A stretch of 34,100 nucleotides of DNA from Sperchopsis tessellata (GCA_033557685.1 JAWQRN010000210.1:1-34100), one strand, 5' to 3'; positions 10,601-20,204 are shown, numbered from the stretch's first letter. Notes: a model not told the origin generated them from the sequence alone. Made by a program: numbers and translations.

Positions 10601-13600
10601 GGAAGGAGCATGTAAAGATAAAAACCAGAACCAAACATAAAATTCCGATAATATAAATAGCTCAAAGGAAGACATTCCAGCCTATCCTTATATAACAAAA
10701 CTCTAAATAATCAAATTATTAAACCTACCTGGATGTATGGAATACAACTCTGGGGATGCGCGAAAGATAGTAATATCAAGATAATACAAACATTCCAAAA
10801 CAAAGTTTGAATGCACCATGGTATGCTAGAAACGCTGATATTCACAGACATTTTGGCATTCCAAAAAATAAAGAAGAAATTAAAAGGGAGCATGAAAAAA
10901 GGCTTCACCTACAAAAAAATGTAGAAATTCTTCAGCTACTGGAAAATCAACATTTGTTCCGAAGACTGAAGAGAACCAAGCCATTCCAACTTGTGTTGTG
11001 TTGTGCTGAAAAGGCAATCAGTGTGCGCGGGTGATAGTGTTTGGTTTAAAAAAAAACAGAACTAACTAAAGGACGTCCTTGGACTAAATTTAGCGATACA
11101 TAATAAGTTTTAAAAGTCATTAGAGATAAGTTGATGGTTTAACAAATAAGCAATAATAATTATAAAACAAAATTACAATTTTGAGGAACTAAATGGTTTT
11201 CATTAAAGGTGTTACAATAATACATTTATTATGTATTTTTTAATTTTAACATTAAGTAAACATGAAGTTTTCTTCACAAACTACATTTTGAAATGCAAAA
11301 TAGTAATCACTTATTATTATGGCTTAAATTTACTTTGGGATAGTATTGCTAAGGCCAGAGTCATTGGTGGAAAACGTAGAAAATTTCGGAACATACTAAG
11401 ATCCTATAAAAGCAGCATAGAGAGCTAAAAAAGTGGTTAAAACATGAAGGCAGAACATAGTATATGTGGAACTTTCAAACGCCATTAAAAAACGAATAAA
11501 GGAAGACATTAGAAGCACCACGAGACCACCTTACAGACGACAGAGTAGCACAAGAACTACAAAAAAGTGAAACAGAGACTAGGAGATTAGGAAAAAACAT
11601 ACACTAGTCCTCATATCACAAAATGGTGAGAGAGTTGACGACAGAGAGGAGATCCTTAAAGTGGTTAGTATATTTTTCCAAGAACTACTACTATTACGCT
11701 CAGAATTTTCACATTGCCCGAATCAATGAAGAATGGAAAAGCACCAGGGGATGACGAGGACATACTAAAACCTGCTGGAGATAAGATATATACAGTTCTG
11801 GCAAAACTGTACACGCCATGCATAGAAATAAAACAGGTAAAATCTATGAAAACGCCACATCAAACGTGTAATTTAACGTTTGAGAGTAACGGAAACGTTT
11901 GATACTCAAAAAGTGTTAGATAAGGAGACACTACATACTACTAGTTGTTCAATGCAACTCAAAAGTATATGTTCATGGAACTATATTGAGAACCAAAAGG
12001 CATTAAGGTGAATGCAGAATACATTAATCATTTGAGACTTCCGGATGATATTGTGTAATTTACACACACTACCGAAGAGCTCCAAGAAAAAGTTATCTGA
12101 ATTATGAAATAACAGATGTAATGAATCTTAGTAAAACGACAGTTACGCCCAATATCAGTTAATGTGTAACATATTTAAGCCGAAGATGCCGCTGTCTATA
12201 TAATGCAGGACTTTTGATCATTGTGTTTTGCCTGCGATGAAGTGTGGTAATGAGACGTGGGCATTAAATGCCTTGCATATACAGAAGCTCCAAACAACGT
12301 AAAGAAGTATTAAGAGACACATGGTGTGTTTAAAAATTAGTGATAGAAGGCGCTGTGCAGGGACGCTAAATATACAAAAATGGAAATGGGCAGGACATCT
12401 TGGAAGGCGAGCAGATCATCGGTGTACAAAGGAACTAACTTTGTGGGAACTAAGAGATAACGTAAGGCCAAGGCGAATACCCAATGACAGGTGGGACAAA
12501 ACACAAGTTGATTGAGAGTCACGTGGATGAGAAGAATGAACAACCATTGCGAGTGGAAGGAACTTGGCAAGGTCTTCATCCAGCAGTGTATGAATAACGG
12601 CAGATTATTATTATGATGAGATAATACATACTATCATCATTATCAGCCATTTCGCCATAACAATTTATTATATATTAACAAAAACATATAAAATGCACAA
12701 ATAAGCACTTCAGTTGGTTATTTGATTCATATAAATTCCCAGATATTGTTATCAACTGCAGTCGTAGAGGTACTAGATTACATATTATTATTATTAGCAT
12801 GATAACTGTTTTTCTTTCTTTCTGCGAGTAAATTTTTATTTTATTTGTGGTTTATGGTAAACCGAAAGTCATTGTTTCTAATTATACAACGACAGCCGAC
12901 GTGAACAGTAATATACAATAAATAATTAAACAACAAAAAGGGCATTATATTCTTAAACACTTTGTAAATAAATAACTACATATAAATATATATATATATA
13001 TATATTACACAAATACCGTTATTTGTTTATATTTAAATAATGTTTATATTTCAAATTATAAATTATTATATCTATACAGGTATCCCTAAATAACATGCGA
13101 TAACATAAACAAAATTTTCTGGATTAGAAACCATTCAAATTTTTATAGGATACCATGTTCAGAAATGGCTGGTTTCCAAGATACGACCCTGAAAGGAGAT
13201 GAATAAAAATCATGTTTATGCAAATATCTTAAAAATTATATAACGTAATGGAATGAAATTATATTGTTTATTTTGATTACTAAAGAAATGACAAATTTTG
13301 GCAAATATTTAAATCTACACTTTAACCAGGGGCGAAACATATAGATGTTGGCTTGGGGTTTTTCAATCGATTTTTTTTTTATATTTATAAAGATAGAGCT
13401 TTAAGCTTCAAATAATTTTCGAGAGAAACAGCAAAATGTTATCGATGTGACTTTCTACCTAAATTGATCTATAACAACAACCTCTGTCTTTCATGAAAAG
13501 TGTGGAATATATTTTAGTCAAATCGAATGTATTATTATATGAGTTTACATAAGCTAAGGAATTAAAAAGAAAATTAATTTTACTTACTGTATAAATACAT

Positions 13601-15975
13601 CAACTTTAGGGGAACATATTGTTAATTGTTTTGGGTTAGAATCTTATATTTTAAAATTTGAACAAAGTTAAAACACAATTCGTTCATCGTTGAAGATGAC
13701 ATTATCAAGACAAGTGTCTTAAAATTGCTGGATTGAGACTGCCATTTAGCTCTAAAAAGTGCTAAGTATAGAATGGCATGTAACTCTCAGAAGTAAGTCA
13801 TATACTAAAGACTAGAGTCTATGACTAGTTCTTCTGAGAGCTAAATGGCAGTCTACACCCAGAATTTGTAAGAGCTGCATGTTTTGATGTCCGTGGGCAA
13901 AAGGAAAAATCTACACACGGTTATTTGCCGGAAAACCTGTAGATAATTACATTCTATTTGTTCGAAAAGAAAGTTTGTTCGTTCAATTTTATTATCACTG
14001 CCCTAATCAGTTTCAAGTTTTTCAGTTATGTCAGCCCTACTACGTAAATTGCTTTAAGATTTTCCGTACTAGGAGAATATGTTCCTAATTTATGCTCTTC
14101 CCTATTTACAGCACATTCTAGTATATTAGTTAGTACAATATAATTTATGAGTTTATACCAAAGTTGAGCAGGCTGTCATAATGCTTCTAACGAACTCATG
14201 TGCAACGAAATTTTATCTACAAATTCCCTAATTTAAATGCTGTTGTTTTATTAGTAGTGGCCATGTTAAAAATTCCTCCATACGCGAATGCTATAAGAAA
14301 AAAGTCGCAAAAATTTTTCCAATAAACTGTATCAATTATTATTAACATTTTTATATATTCATTTTAATTTATATGATTGTTTAAAAACAAGAAAAATGAA
14401 AAAAATAGTTTTTACTTCTTTAGCTTTCTTAACGTCGTGTCTGGATTTGAGTAATGTTCTATATTTTAGATGCCAAATAAAGTTTATTATTAAATATCAA
14501 TTTAAGTGAAAAGTCACTATTGATAATATTTGCTTTTTTGTAAACAGTTCAACTGAGGTAAAATATAAGAAATCTTACCGTATATAAATAAAAAAAAATT
14601 GACTGGAAAACCCTAGCCCACCATCGGTATATTCCACCTCTGGTTAAAGTAGGATTTTAAATACTTGTCTAAACTTGTCATCTCTATAGCTGTTAACATG
14701 TACAAAATTTAAATTCGATGCGTTAAACCGTTTTTAAGATATTTGCTAGAACAAGACTTTCATTCAGCCTGTGGTGTTTATATCAATCATCATATATTTT
14801 ATTATATTATATTATATTATATTATTCGGCATCTTGTTTTCTCCATATCATTATGACGTATTAGTTAATATGCCAAACTGTAATAAGGTAATATACATTA
14901 CAGTGTCAGATATTTATTTCCATATAATAACTAGTTAAAACAATTTTAGCAGTGCTATCTAATATTGATTATATGCAAATTAGGAGCTACACATGGCGAA
15001 ACCTAGATATAATTAATTTTGTTACAAATACTAAATTATAAAGTGTACGGTGGACACCTATTAGTGCTAATTAAATAGTATAATCTAACCTACCTCTATA
15101 CATCCATGTTATACATATATATATATATATCTTCGAGAGTACGATATTTTCAGATAACTCTTACAAACGCATAATTGTTATAATTTTTTTATTTGTGGTT
15201 TTATGACAAATTCTAAATAAAAATATTTTGGCTATTTTCGCAAACATGAAGATTATAGATACGTAAAATTTATTTAAAATTAGACTCTTCCCGAGATATT
15301 TTCAATTGTATGAAAACAATGACGGTAATACTTTGGAGCGTCAATGTATTATTTATTTTGAAAAATTAAGAAATAATTTTCAGACCACATTCAGGAAAGA
15401 TATTTACAATATAACATGACAACTTCATTTTTAGAATAGAAAACCTTTCGTTAATAATGTCCTTTTGCTTATCTCTTGCCTTTTAGAATTATCGTGTTTC
15501 ACTTAGTTTACTTATTAGGACAAAATTAATTTATAGGCAATAATAGTTTTGATTGTAAGTAACTTACAAGCATTTGCCTCAACCAAGTAGTATAGTCTTA
15601 AATTCAAGATATAGATGTCTATTTTTATTTTAGTTGAAAGCTGGAGCCAAGGTCCAAACAGTTTAACTTGCCCAGGGTGTGGAAAAACTGGACCACCCTT
15701 AATAAGGAGACAAAGAAACAAGGTATATTAAAATAAACTGTAGAATAATATAATCTAATAATACCACTTTTCAGATTGCAAGATCGTCTTTAGGCGCACT
15801 TTGTCTTCTAGGATGTTGGCCACTCTGTTTCTTACCTTTTATGTTGGGAGGCAGTAATATTATGAATTTATACTGTAAAGAATGTGGCCGATTCATAGCA
15901 ACGTATGATCGACACTTAGGTCAGATAAAAAATGAGAAATTTGAAACTATCACCGTTCCAAATATTTGTAATTAA
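7322..15975 (+). CDS. LITAF-domain zinc-binding membrane-associated protein (four exons, 227 aa)
   Basis: Exons at 7322-7607, 8118-8225, 15634-15722 and 15775-15975 join in phase with GT/AG introns of 510, 7408 and 52 bp. An in-frame TAG directly precedes the ATG, which supports this start. Residues 5-32 hold a finger-like C6-x2-C9-x16-H26-x4-H31. Residues 68-131 are charged, then carry a Cys cluster (C110, C113, C115). Residues 139-208 form a LITAF domain: TCPGCG (C144, C147), a hydrophobic Cys-rich segment at 167-187 including W176 and PF at 182-183, then YCKECG (C195, C198) and TYDR. The His usual two residues before the third Cys is replaced by Leu193. LITAF proteins bind zinc through the two CxxC knuckles, with the hydrophobic segment inserted into the cytosolic face of endosomal or lysosomal membranes. 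A similar location here is inferred. I see no frameshift, so the gene appears intact. Substrate and partners are unknown. Confidence 0.85.
8118..8225 (+). CDS. LITAF-domain gene exon 2 (Cys cluster)
   Basis: Acceptor is TATTTCAG|GT and donor is ACTG|GTAAGA, close to consensus. Encodes residue 96 (split Ser) to 131, including TQCSTCACAAGDYDFDCHK. Phase is 1 in and 1 out. Too short to be seen as an open frame by itself. Confidence 0.8.
8435..8585 (+). mobile_element. Possible tRNA-derived SINE
   Basis: A perfect Pol III B box, GGTTCGATCC, lies at 8500-8509. About 45 bp upstream is an A-box-like stretch (CCACATATGGTCT). Downstream is a body of less AT-rich sequence that cannot complete a tRNA acceptor stem. 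This is the layout of a tRNA-headed SINE. No tail repeat or target duplication was established. An intact tRNA gene is rejected. It sits inside intron 2 of the LITAF-domain gene, in the same orientation. Confidence 0.45.
9140..11060 (+). mobile_element. Jockey-clade LINE ORF2 remnant
   Basis: A 5'-truncated Jockey-type LINE in intron 2 of the LITAF-domain gene. Order: post-endonuclease linker (KLKREIRKL near 9360, SDYSLWKATERI near 9440); reverse transcriptase N-terminal part at 9589-9864 (TPKEVQEEIKSNLNSMKSPG, then ASWKVTEVIMIPKPG); palm with SVLFIDVVKAFDR at about 10080-10120; GVPQGSVLGPV near 10261-10292; FADDTALM near 10345, the catalytic pair being intact; then KYLGM, YGIQLWG and the conserved tail NAPWYARNADIHR from about 10808. 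Several frameshifts and stops (for example TAA after PKPG) make it inactive. The endonuclease and ORF1 are absent. The 3' end is set near 11060 where coding similarity stops. Confidence 0.85.
11330..12640 (+). mobile_element. RTE-like LINE, copy C (internally deleted)
   Basis: Third RTE-like copy, also in intron 2. It starts in the linker (SYKSSIES near 11400, matching LYKGSIEN of copy B). Next comes SMKNGKAPGDDEDILKPAGDKIYTVLAKLYT at 11720-11820 in pieces, followed at once by MKTPHQTCNLTF. In copy B the stretch between these motifs holds the RT fingers, so that part is deleted here. The C-terminal tail is well kept at 12321-12515 (RRRCAGTLNIQKWKWAGHLG, then DNVRPRRIPNDRWDKTQ), which is a hallmark of this LINE group. 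The 3' end has the shared CAGCAGTGTATGAATAACGG stretch and ATTATTATGATGA repeats. Nonfunctional. Confidence 0.75.
12986..13005. repeat. (TA)n microsatellite
   Basis: Ten uninterrupted AT/TA dinucleotides in intron 2, in a 500 bp AT-rich stretch (12640-13160) that otherwise shows nothing recognisable. Confidence 0.85.
13160..14790. repeat. Long imperfect inverted repeat in intron 2
   Basis: The left arm (about 13160-13590) matches the reverse complement of the right arm (about 14380-14790) over roughly 400 bp. Best matching blocks: TTTAACCAG with the following GGGG/GAGG stretch at 13321-13340 against 14630-14650; GCAAATATCTTAAAAA at 13219-13234 against 14735-14752; GTGACTTTCTACCTAAATTGAT at 13447-13468 against GTGACTTTTCACTTAAATTGAT read from the other strand at about 14500-14520. 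By eye the arms are about 65-75% identical. The spacer is about 800 bp with no transposase-like frame. It may be two inverted copies of one repeat family or an old foldback element. No target duplication was found. Confidence 0.65.
13736..13854. repeat. Perfect 18-bp inverted repeat (hairpin/MITE-like)
   Basis: AGACTGCCATTTAGCTCT at 13736-13753 is the exact reverse complement of 13837-13854. A second perfect 10-bp pair lies inside (CTCTCAGAAG at 13784-13793 with 13831-13840), extended by AGTCATA/TATGACT around 13796-13826. The unit is about 119 bp, noncoding, and sits between the arms of the larger inverted repeat but off its centre. It resembles a small foldback or MITE remnant; no terminal family motif is recognised. 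Confidence 0.7.
14801..14826. repeat. (ATTAT)5 microsatellite
   Basis: Five copies of ATTAT at 14801-14825 just outside the right arm of the inverted repeat. The following intronic stretch to 15630 is AT-rich with no gene; it holds only a short (TA)8 run at 15115-15130. Confidence 0.8.
15634..15722 (+). CDS. LITAF-domain gene exon 3 (first zinc knuckle)
   Basis: Acceptor is TTTATTTTAG|TT and donor is AACAAG|GTATAT. Encodes Val132 (split) to Lys161, including LTCPGCGKTGPPLIRR, the first CxxC of the LITAF domain. It is separated from exon 2 by the repeat-filled 7.4 kb intron. The minus-strand frame at 15515-15721 is its shadow. Confidence 0.85.
15775..15975 (+). CDS. LITAF-domain gene exon 4 (membrane segment, second knuckle, stop)
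   Basis: Acceptor is CACTTTTCAG|AT after a 52-nt intron. Encodes residues 162-227: a hydrophobic Cys-rich segment, LYCKECGRFIATYDR, and a polar tail ending at TAA 15973-15975. No AATAAA occurs in the next 600 bp; the first is at 16596-16601, inside a tandem repeat, and a weak CATAAA is at 16038-16043. The true 3' end is therefore unsettled. Confidence 0.85.
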   Translation: MARSSLGALCLLGCWPLCFLPFMLGGSNIMNLYCKECGRFIATYDRHLGQIKNEKFETITVPNICN

Positions 15976-16189
15976 TCAAAATATATTATTTTTAAATTAT
16001 ATGTTAAAATTTGATTGCAAATATGCAAAATGAAGGCATAAACTTATATTTCGCATAGTAGAGTATTTTGCTTAAGAGCTGATCAAATTTAAAAAATGAT
16101 AATGATATTATGGCTTATCGATTCTCAATTACAGGTTTTTATTAGCACGTATGATGTGACAACAGATCATTTTCAAATTTGTTAAATTC

Positions 16190-16330
16190 GCTCATTGTAA
16201 TTTTTCGTTAGTTGTTTAATATATTATTTTACCATAATCAAATAATTATTCAGCAAAAAAAAAAACAAAATATTTTGCTACTGTTTAAGAAAATATTTTT
16301 TGTTGAATAACTAACAGCAAATTGCACTAG
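16190..16330. repeat. AT-rich foldback downstream of the LITAF-domain gene
   Basis: ATTATTCAGCAAAAAA...AAAATATTTT (about 16245-16276) is complementary to AAATATTTTTTGTTGAATAA (about 16291-16310). Partial similarity extends outward (GTTAGTTGTTTAA against the complement of TGAATAACTAAC). It may be a decayed MITE or simple AT-rich symmetry. The rest of 15976-16555 shows no gene. Confidence 0.4.
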
Positions 16331-16555
16331 ATATTTTGTTGTTTTATTATAGTAAATCTATAAGGTTTTCACATTATAATTGAAAAAACTAAATATTTTC
16401 ATTTTATTTAAGCAGATCCATATTCGCTAGGAAGAATAATGGGAATCGTATTTTGTCATAACATCGATATTTGTTGTGAAATTATTTAATACTGCAACTG
16501 GCCATTTAATCTACTGAATTAATATACGTACTTATATATTAATTGCAATTTCATT

Positions 16556-17235
16556 TAAAAAGTGAAAATATTTAGAGTATGTAGCTCTCGAAACGAATAA
16601 AAATTATTACTTTGGTTATCACATAAGCTCATTGTATTAAATTTGTCTAACTTATTAACAAACATTTTAAACGAAATGAAATGATAAATGGATGGTTTTG
16701 AAACCACAAAAAAATAAATACAAGTAAAACTTATTTTGTAGTTTCTAAAATTAAAATATAGTGACTTTCAATTTCATCCAAATACCAATAATAGGAAAAA
16801 TTAATTGATTGAAAGTTAAAATATTTAGCGTTTGTAGCTCTCGAAACGAATGAAATTATTACTTTGGTTATCATCTAAGCACACTGTATTAAATTTCTCT
16901 AACTATTAACAAAAAATTTAAATGAATGGTTTTGAATACCCAAAAAATTCAATTACAAGAGAAACTTATTTTGTAGTTTCTAAAATTAAAATATAGTGAC
17001 TTTCTATTTCAAATAAATGCCAATAACAGGAAAAATAAATTGATATAATGTAAAAATATTTAGCTTTTGTAGCTCTCGAAATGAATGAAAATTATTACTT
17101 ATCACATAAGCACAATATATTAAATTTCTCTAATTTATTAACAAAAATTTTAAATGAAATAAAATCATGTATTGGATGCCACAAAAAATCAATTAGAAGT
17201 AAACTTATAATAATTTTTAAATTTTAATTTTAAAT
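16556..17235. repeat. Three-copy tandem repeat, unit about 235-253 bp
   Basis: The landmark GTAGCTCTCGAAA begins at 16581, 16834 and 17069, giving periods of 253 and 235 bp. Each unit continues with ATTATTACTT(TGGTTATCA), TAAATTTNTCTAA, and AACTTATTTTGTAGTTTCTAAAATTAAAATATAGTGACTTTC. The last block is kept in units 1 and 2 and lost or altered in unit 3. Differences are scattered substitutions and small indels, so the array is old. No coding capacity was recognised. It begins about 580 bp after the stop codon of the LITAF-domain gene and could lie in its 3' UTR or beyond. Confidence 0.85.
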
Positions 17236-17245
17236 TATTAGGTAA

Positions 17246-17521
17246 TCATTTTACGTATTTCTCAAAATTGTTCATTAATTCAGAATCATCCTCCTGATTA
17301 TTTTGTAGACCTATTATGCTCCTCAAAAGAAATTGATTCTTGTGTATTTTTAATTTAATTAAACGATGTTGATGCCTGTACATTTTCAATACCACTATTT
17401 TCCAATTTTGCTTTTTGGAAAAACTCAAGAAAAATGTCACTTTTGAACATTTAATACCTGAGCCAGTTGAATCAAAAGAATTCTTTGGCCTGAAATAACA
17501 GCAGATGCATTTGGTAAACAA
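17246..17521 (-). CDS. Unassigned Lys-rich open frame (91 codons)
   Basis: An open frame, Cys-containing at its start (KCICCYFRPKNSF) and Lys/His-rich later (KMYRHQHRLIKLKIHKN), ending NNFEKYVK. I do not recognise a family. On the minus strand a sequence like a 3' splice site (CTGCTGTTATTTCAG|GCC, near 17497) lies inside it, so part could be a terminal exon or a decayed transposon piece. Frames of this length occur by chance in this window. The remaining stretch 17522-17960 shows no gene. Confidence 0.15.
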   Translation of the reverse strand: MFTKCICCYFRPKNSFDSTGSGIKCSKVTFFLSFSKKQNWKIVVLKMYRHQHRLIKLKIHKNQFLLRSIIGLQNNQEDDSELMNNFEKYVK

Positions 17522-17966
17522 CTCATAACATTGTGATATAGAACGGCCTGATTTTCACAAAAAAACAATTTCCTCATAACATGTACGTATACTTATACAA
17601 TATCTACATAATAATGTTCACCAGGTATAGATGCACCCGGGACTTTAAACATATTGTCTTCAATTTGAATAATTTTGATGGCAATAATTTTTGTTCTAAT
17701 ATATTTAAAAAAAGCAGATTTATACTCACGCTTCTAAGCAAATTTTAGTATTCTGTGAACTAAATACATTTCAACAAAAGTTGAACAGAGGTTGTTAGAA
17801 ACTTCTAACAATTTAGAAAGCACATTTAAAGAAATTTCTAGAAGAACTGAAAAGAACTCTAAAATATTTGAAACGAAACTAGAACAGAACTAGAAGAAAA
17901 TTCTAGAAAAAGCGAAGATAAAATAGAACAGATTCTAGAAGTAAAGTAAACGATGAACATTCCAGA

Positions 17967-18710
17967 TTGTTTCAAGAATATTCCAGATTGATTCAAGAAA
18001 GTTCCAGAATATATGAGAAAAAAGTCTACAGGCATTGGTATAAAAGTAGCAGTTTGGAAAGTAAACTTGACGAAAATTCAATTATAATGGAACATAAAAA
18101 TGAAAAGATGAATAAAAAAATATGCCCTGAAGGAGCCTTGAAAGGAGACATCGAGAAATTCGCAAAGAAGCCATTCACTAATTCATTTCAATTGACTAGC
18201 CAAATGATAAAGGTATCCTAATTTGATGAAATTTCTTCATAGATACACTTCGAAATAGCTGCTGAACACAGTGGCTGGAATAACACAGATAAAATGACTA
18301 ACCTCACCATGGCTTTACAAGGCTGTACGTCCTGTACAATATTTCCCAGAATAACAGGGGAAACATTGGTACACGCCCTGGAATCAATATTCGGGGATTT
18401 TCACTTTAAGCATATATATCAAGTACAACTAACAAAATGGAAATAAAAGAGCAGGGAATATCTGCAAGAATATGCAACTGATAGCGATAGACTCACCAGT
18501 TACGGAGATCTATAGGAAGATGGTATGTCCTTGATCGCAATGAACATGTTAATTAATGGCCTTACTGACCACAATCTATGGAAGGGTATGGATCAACTCT
18601 CAAATTTGAAGTTGTACATATATAGAGGAAAATACATACGAAAAGTAACAACGGAAGCCGCACCAGCTCAGGAAGTTGAATTATATCGAGACGTCTGAAA
18701 ATTCCAATGA
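17967..18710 (+). pseudogene. Gypsy-type gag remnant
   Basis: A Lys/Glu-rich N-terminal part (17967-18221) is followed, after a frame break, by HFEIAAEHSGWNNTDK at about 18241-18290 and TNLTMALQG, then HALESIFGDFHF, LQEYATDSDRL and AMNMLINGLTDHNLWKGMD. This is the capsid pattern of insect gypsy gag proteins (FEIAAExNGW...LxxALRG...LExRFGDxH...LQExAxDxxRL). At least two in-frame stops occur. No zinc knuckle was recognised. Confidence 0.75.
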
Positions 18711-18819
18711 ACATTAGATACCCACACTAGGGGGTATGTGTTGGTAGGTACAAAGGAAGGCACCAGAATATCCAAAATACAGCATCCTGTGAATAGTCTT
18801 GTCACTAATGTTAGTATTG

Positions 18820-19130
18820 GGAAGAAGAGATGCCAGTTCACGATAGATACATAGTCAGATTAGATATGGTAAATCGGAAGAAACTGGAATATGCAACAGA
18901 AACTCGTGCGACCAGTTGCTGTAACAAAATTTGACTTCATGGAAGAATGAAAGCTTACATTACCTTGGATAGTTCTTTCATGGTCAAATATATGATTCTG
19001 GCGGACATATTTGATGAAGCAATCCTAGAGTTGGATTTCATGAGCCATTAAAGATCAGTTTCTGCTATGAAAGAAATACTACTAAATATAGGCAATGAAG
19101 AAATCTGTACCTTCCTCGGACTAAACTATC
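18820..19130 (+). pseudogene. Gypsy-type aspartic protease remnant
   Basis: CQFTIDT followed by a stop marks the catalytic DTG site, the Gly codon being replaced by TAG. Then come SSFMVKYMILADIFDEAILE and LDFMSH, matching the (I/V)ADIxDExILGxDFM flap-to-C-terminal pattern, and ILLNIGNEE. The destroyed catalytic triplet means no activity. Confidence 0.65.
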
Positions 19131-19449
19131 TAGGTGCGCCTCCTATGTACCGATGTCACAGCCCCGGCTATGACTAAAGAAGTAAAGCATACTAAGGCTG
19201 ACATCGAAATGGAGGATTGTCGACTGGGCCTTACATGTAATTCCAGTTCGTATCTTAATCACCAATACATTTTCTATAAATTTTAATAAAGGAAAGCTAT
19301 TGGGAACTCTAAAACCAGTTCTTTCAGTTTCCCGATATAAATAAGTGCACATAGATAAGAGTTTAAGATTATATGAAGAAATTAAAACCAATATTGTTTA
19401 GAAGAAAGTTATTGGATCTCACCAGTTTTTCTGATATCCAAGAAAAATG

Positions 19450-19545
19450 TGTCTACTAGATTTTACGTACACTATAGGAGACTGACCGATGTAATGAAAA
19501 ATGATTGTTACTCGTTACCAAGAATAGACGACACCTTGGTAGAAT
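19450..19545 (+). pseudogene. Gypsy-type reverse transcriptase fragment
   Basis: FYVHYRRLTDVMKNDCYSLP and RIDDTL reproduce the start of gypsy RT (xVDYRxLNxVTxxDxYPLPRIDDTL). Continuity then stops: the AKWFSxLDL and FADD regions are absent. The 67-residue frame at 19505-19708 overlaps it in another register. Its KVVHFRS might be a scrap of the integrase C-terminal tail, but this is weak. Confidence 0.7.
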
Positions 19546-19959
19546 CCCAATGGTTCTGTTGGAAAGTGGTCAGAAATATGACTTCGTTATTTCTACTATT
19601 ATTCAATCTGCGAAGAAGGTAAAGCCTGTGGCTACCTACAAGAACCATCGTCGAGAGGAACTGATGAAGGTTGTCCACTTTCGAAGCGACGACGTTGTCA
19701 ACAGGTAGCTTGCAGCCGACACCAATTGTACATCAACAAAAGAAGAACAGAAATACTTTGTTTTTGGGAAGGTTAATTCATAGGATACATGAGGCCGTAT
19801 CGTCCACTTAAGCATGAGTTTACAGGTGTTTCTGTTCGGGACGAACATAGCTAAGAAAGGGGAAATGTTACGAAACTACTGCGGAACCTCTTCGCTCATC
19901 ACCAGAGGACTCCAGTGCGCTTCTAAAATACACTCCCAAAGACGATTGGTTCAAAGCTG

Positions 19960-20200
19960 CCTCAAATAGTTGAAAATAGACCACTCACGGCTATATAAAA
20001 CAACAGGCTGGAGTCCGACTGGGCAGTTCAACAACCAGGGTGCTACCCGCAGCTCAGATTGAAATTATACAGAAGCGCCAAGTATTTGGATGATTAATAT
20101 ACCACTATACATTTGTTGAATTTTTATTTGTGTACCCAGTTAAAACATTATAGTATTTAAAATAAATTCGATCAGTGCCACTACATTAAAAGCTTTTACA
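19960..20200 (+). repeat. Probable gypsy 3' LTR segment
   Basis: TATATAAAA at 19992-20000 is followed by a GC-richer stretch (CAACAGGCTGGAGTCCGACT), then AATAAA at 20161-20166. This promoter, R region and poly(A) order is expected of an LTR, and it sits directly downstream of the gypsy coding remnants. Exact ends and a paired 5' LTR were not found. Confidence 0.5.
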
Positions 20201-20204
20201 CGGC

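Larger units (their letters stand above)
17960..20200 (+). mobile_element. Ty3/gypsy-type LTR retrotransposon, internally deleted
   Basis: Plus-strand remnant with gag, protease and a scrap of reverse transcriptase in the order of gypsy elements, ending in an LTR-like segment. The frames are broken throughout. From the RT motif PRIDDTL (about 19515-19535) the sequence goes directly into other material, so most of RT, RNase H and integrase is missing. No matching 5' LTR was recognised upstream; the ~150 bp before 17960 are rich in AGAA/TCTAGAA motifs and could be leader or gag N-terminus. Stops in each domain make it inactive. Confidence 0.75.

Noticed and set aside
12337..12579. 80-residue minus-strand ORF
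   Set aside because: Antisense of the conserved RTE copy C tail.
13322..14646. A DNA transposon bounded by CAGGGG/CAGAGG termini
   Set aside because: Similarity between the arms continues well outside these points, so they are not element ends; recorded as a longer inverted repeat instead.
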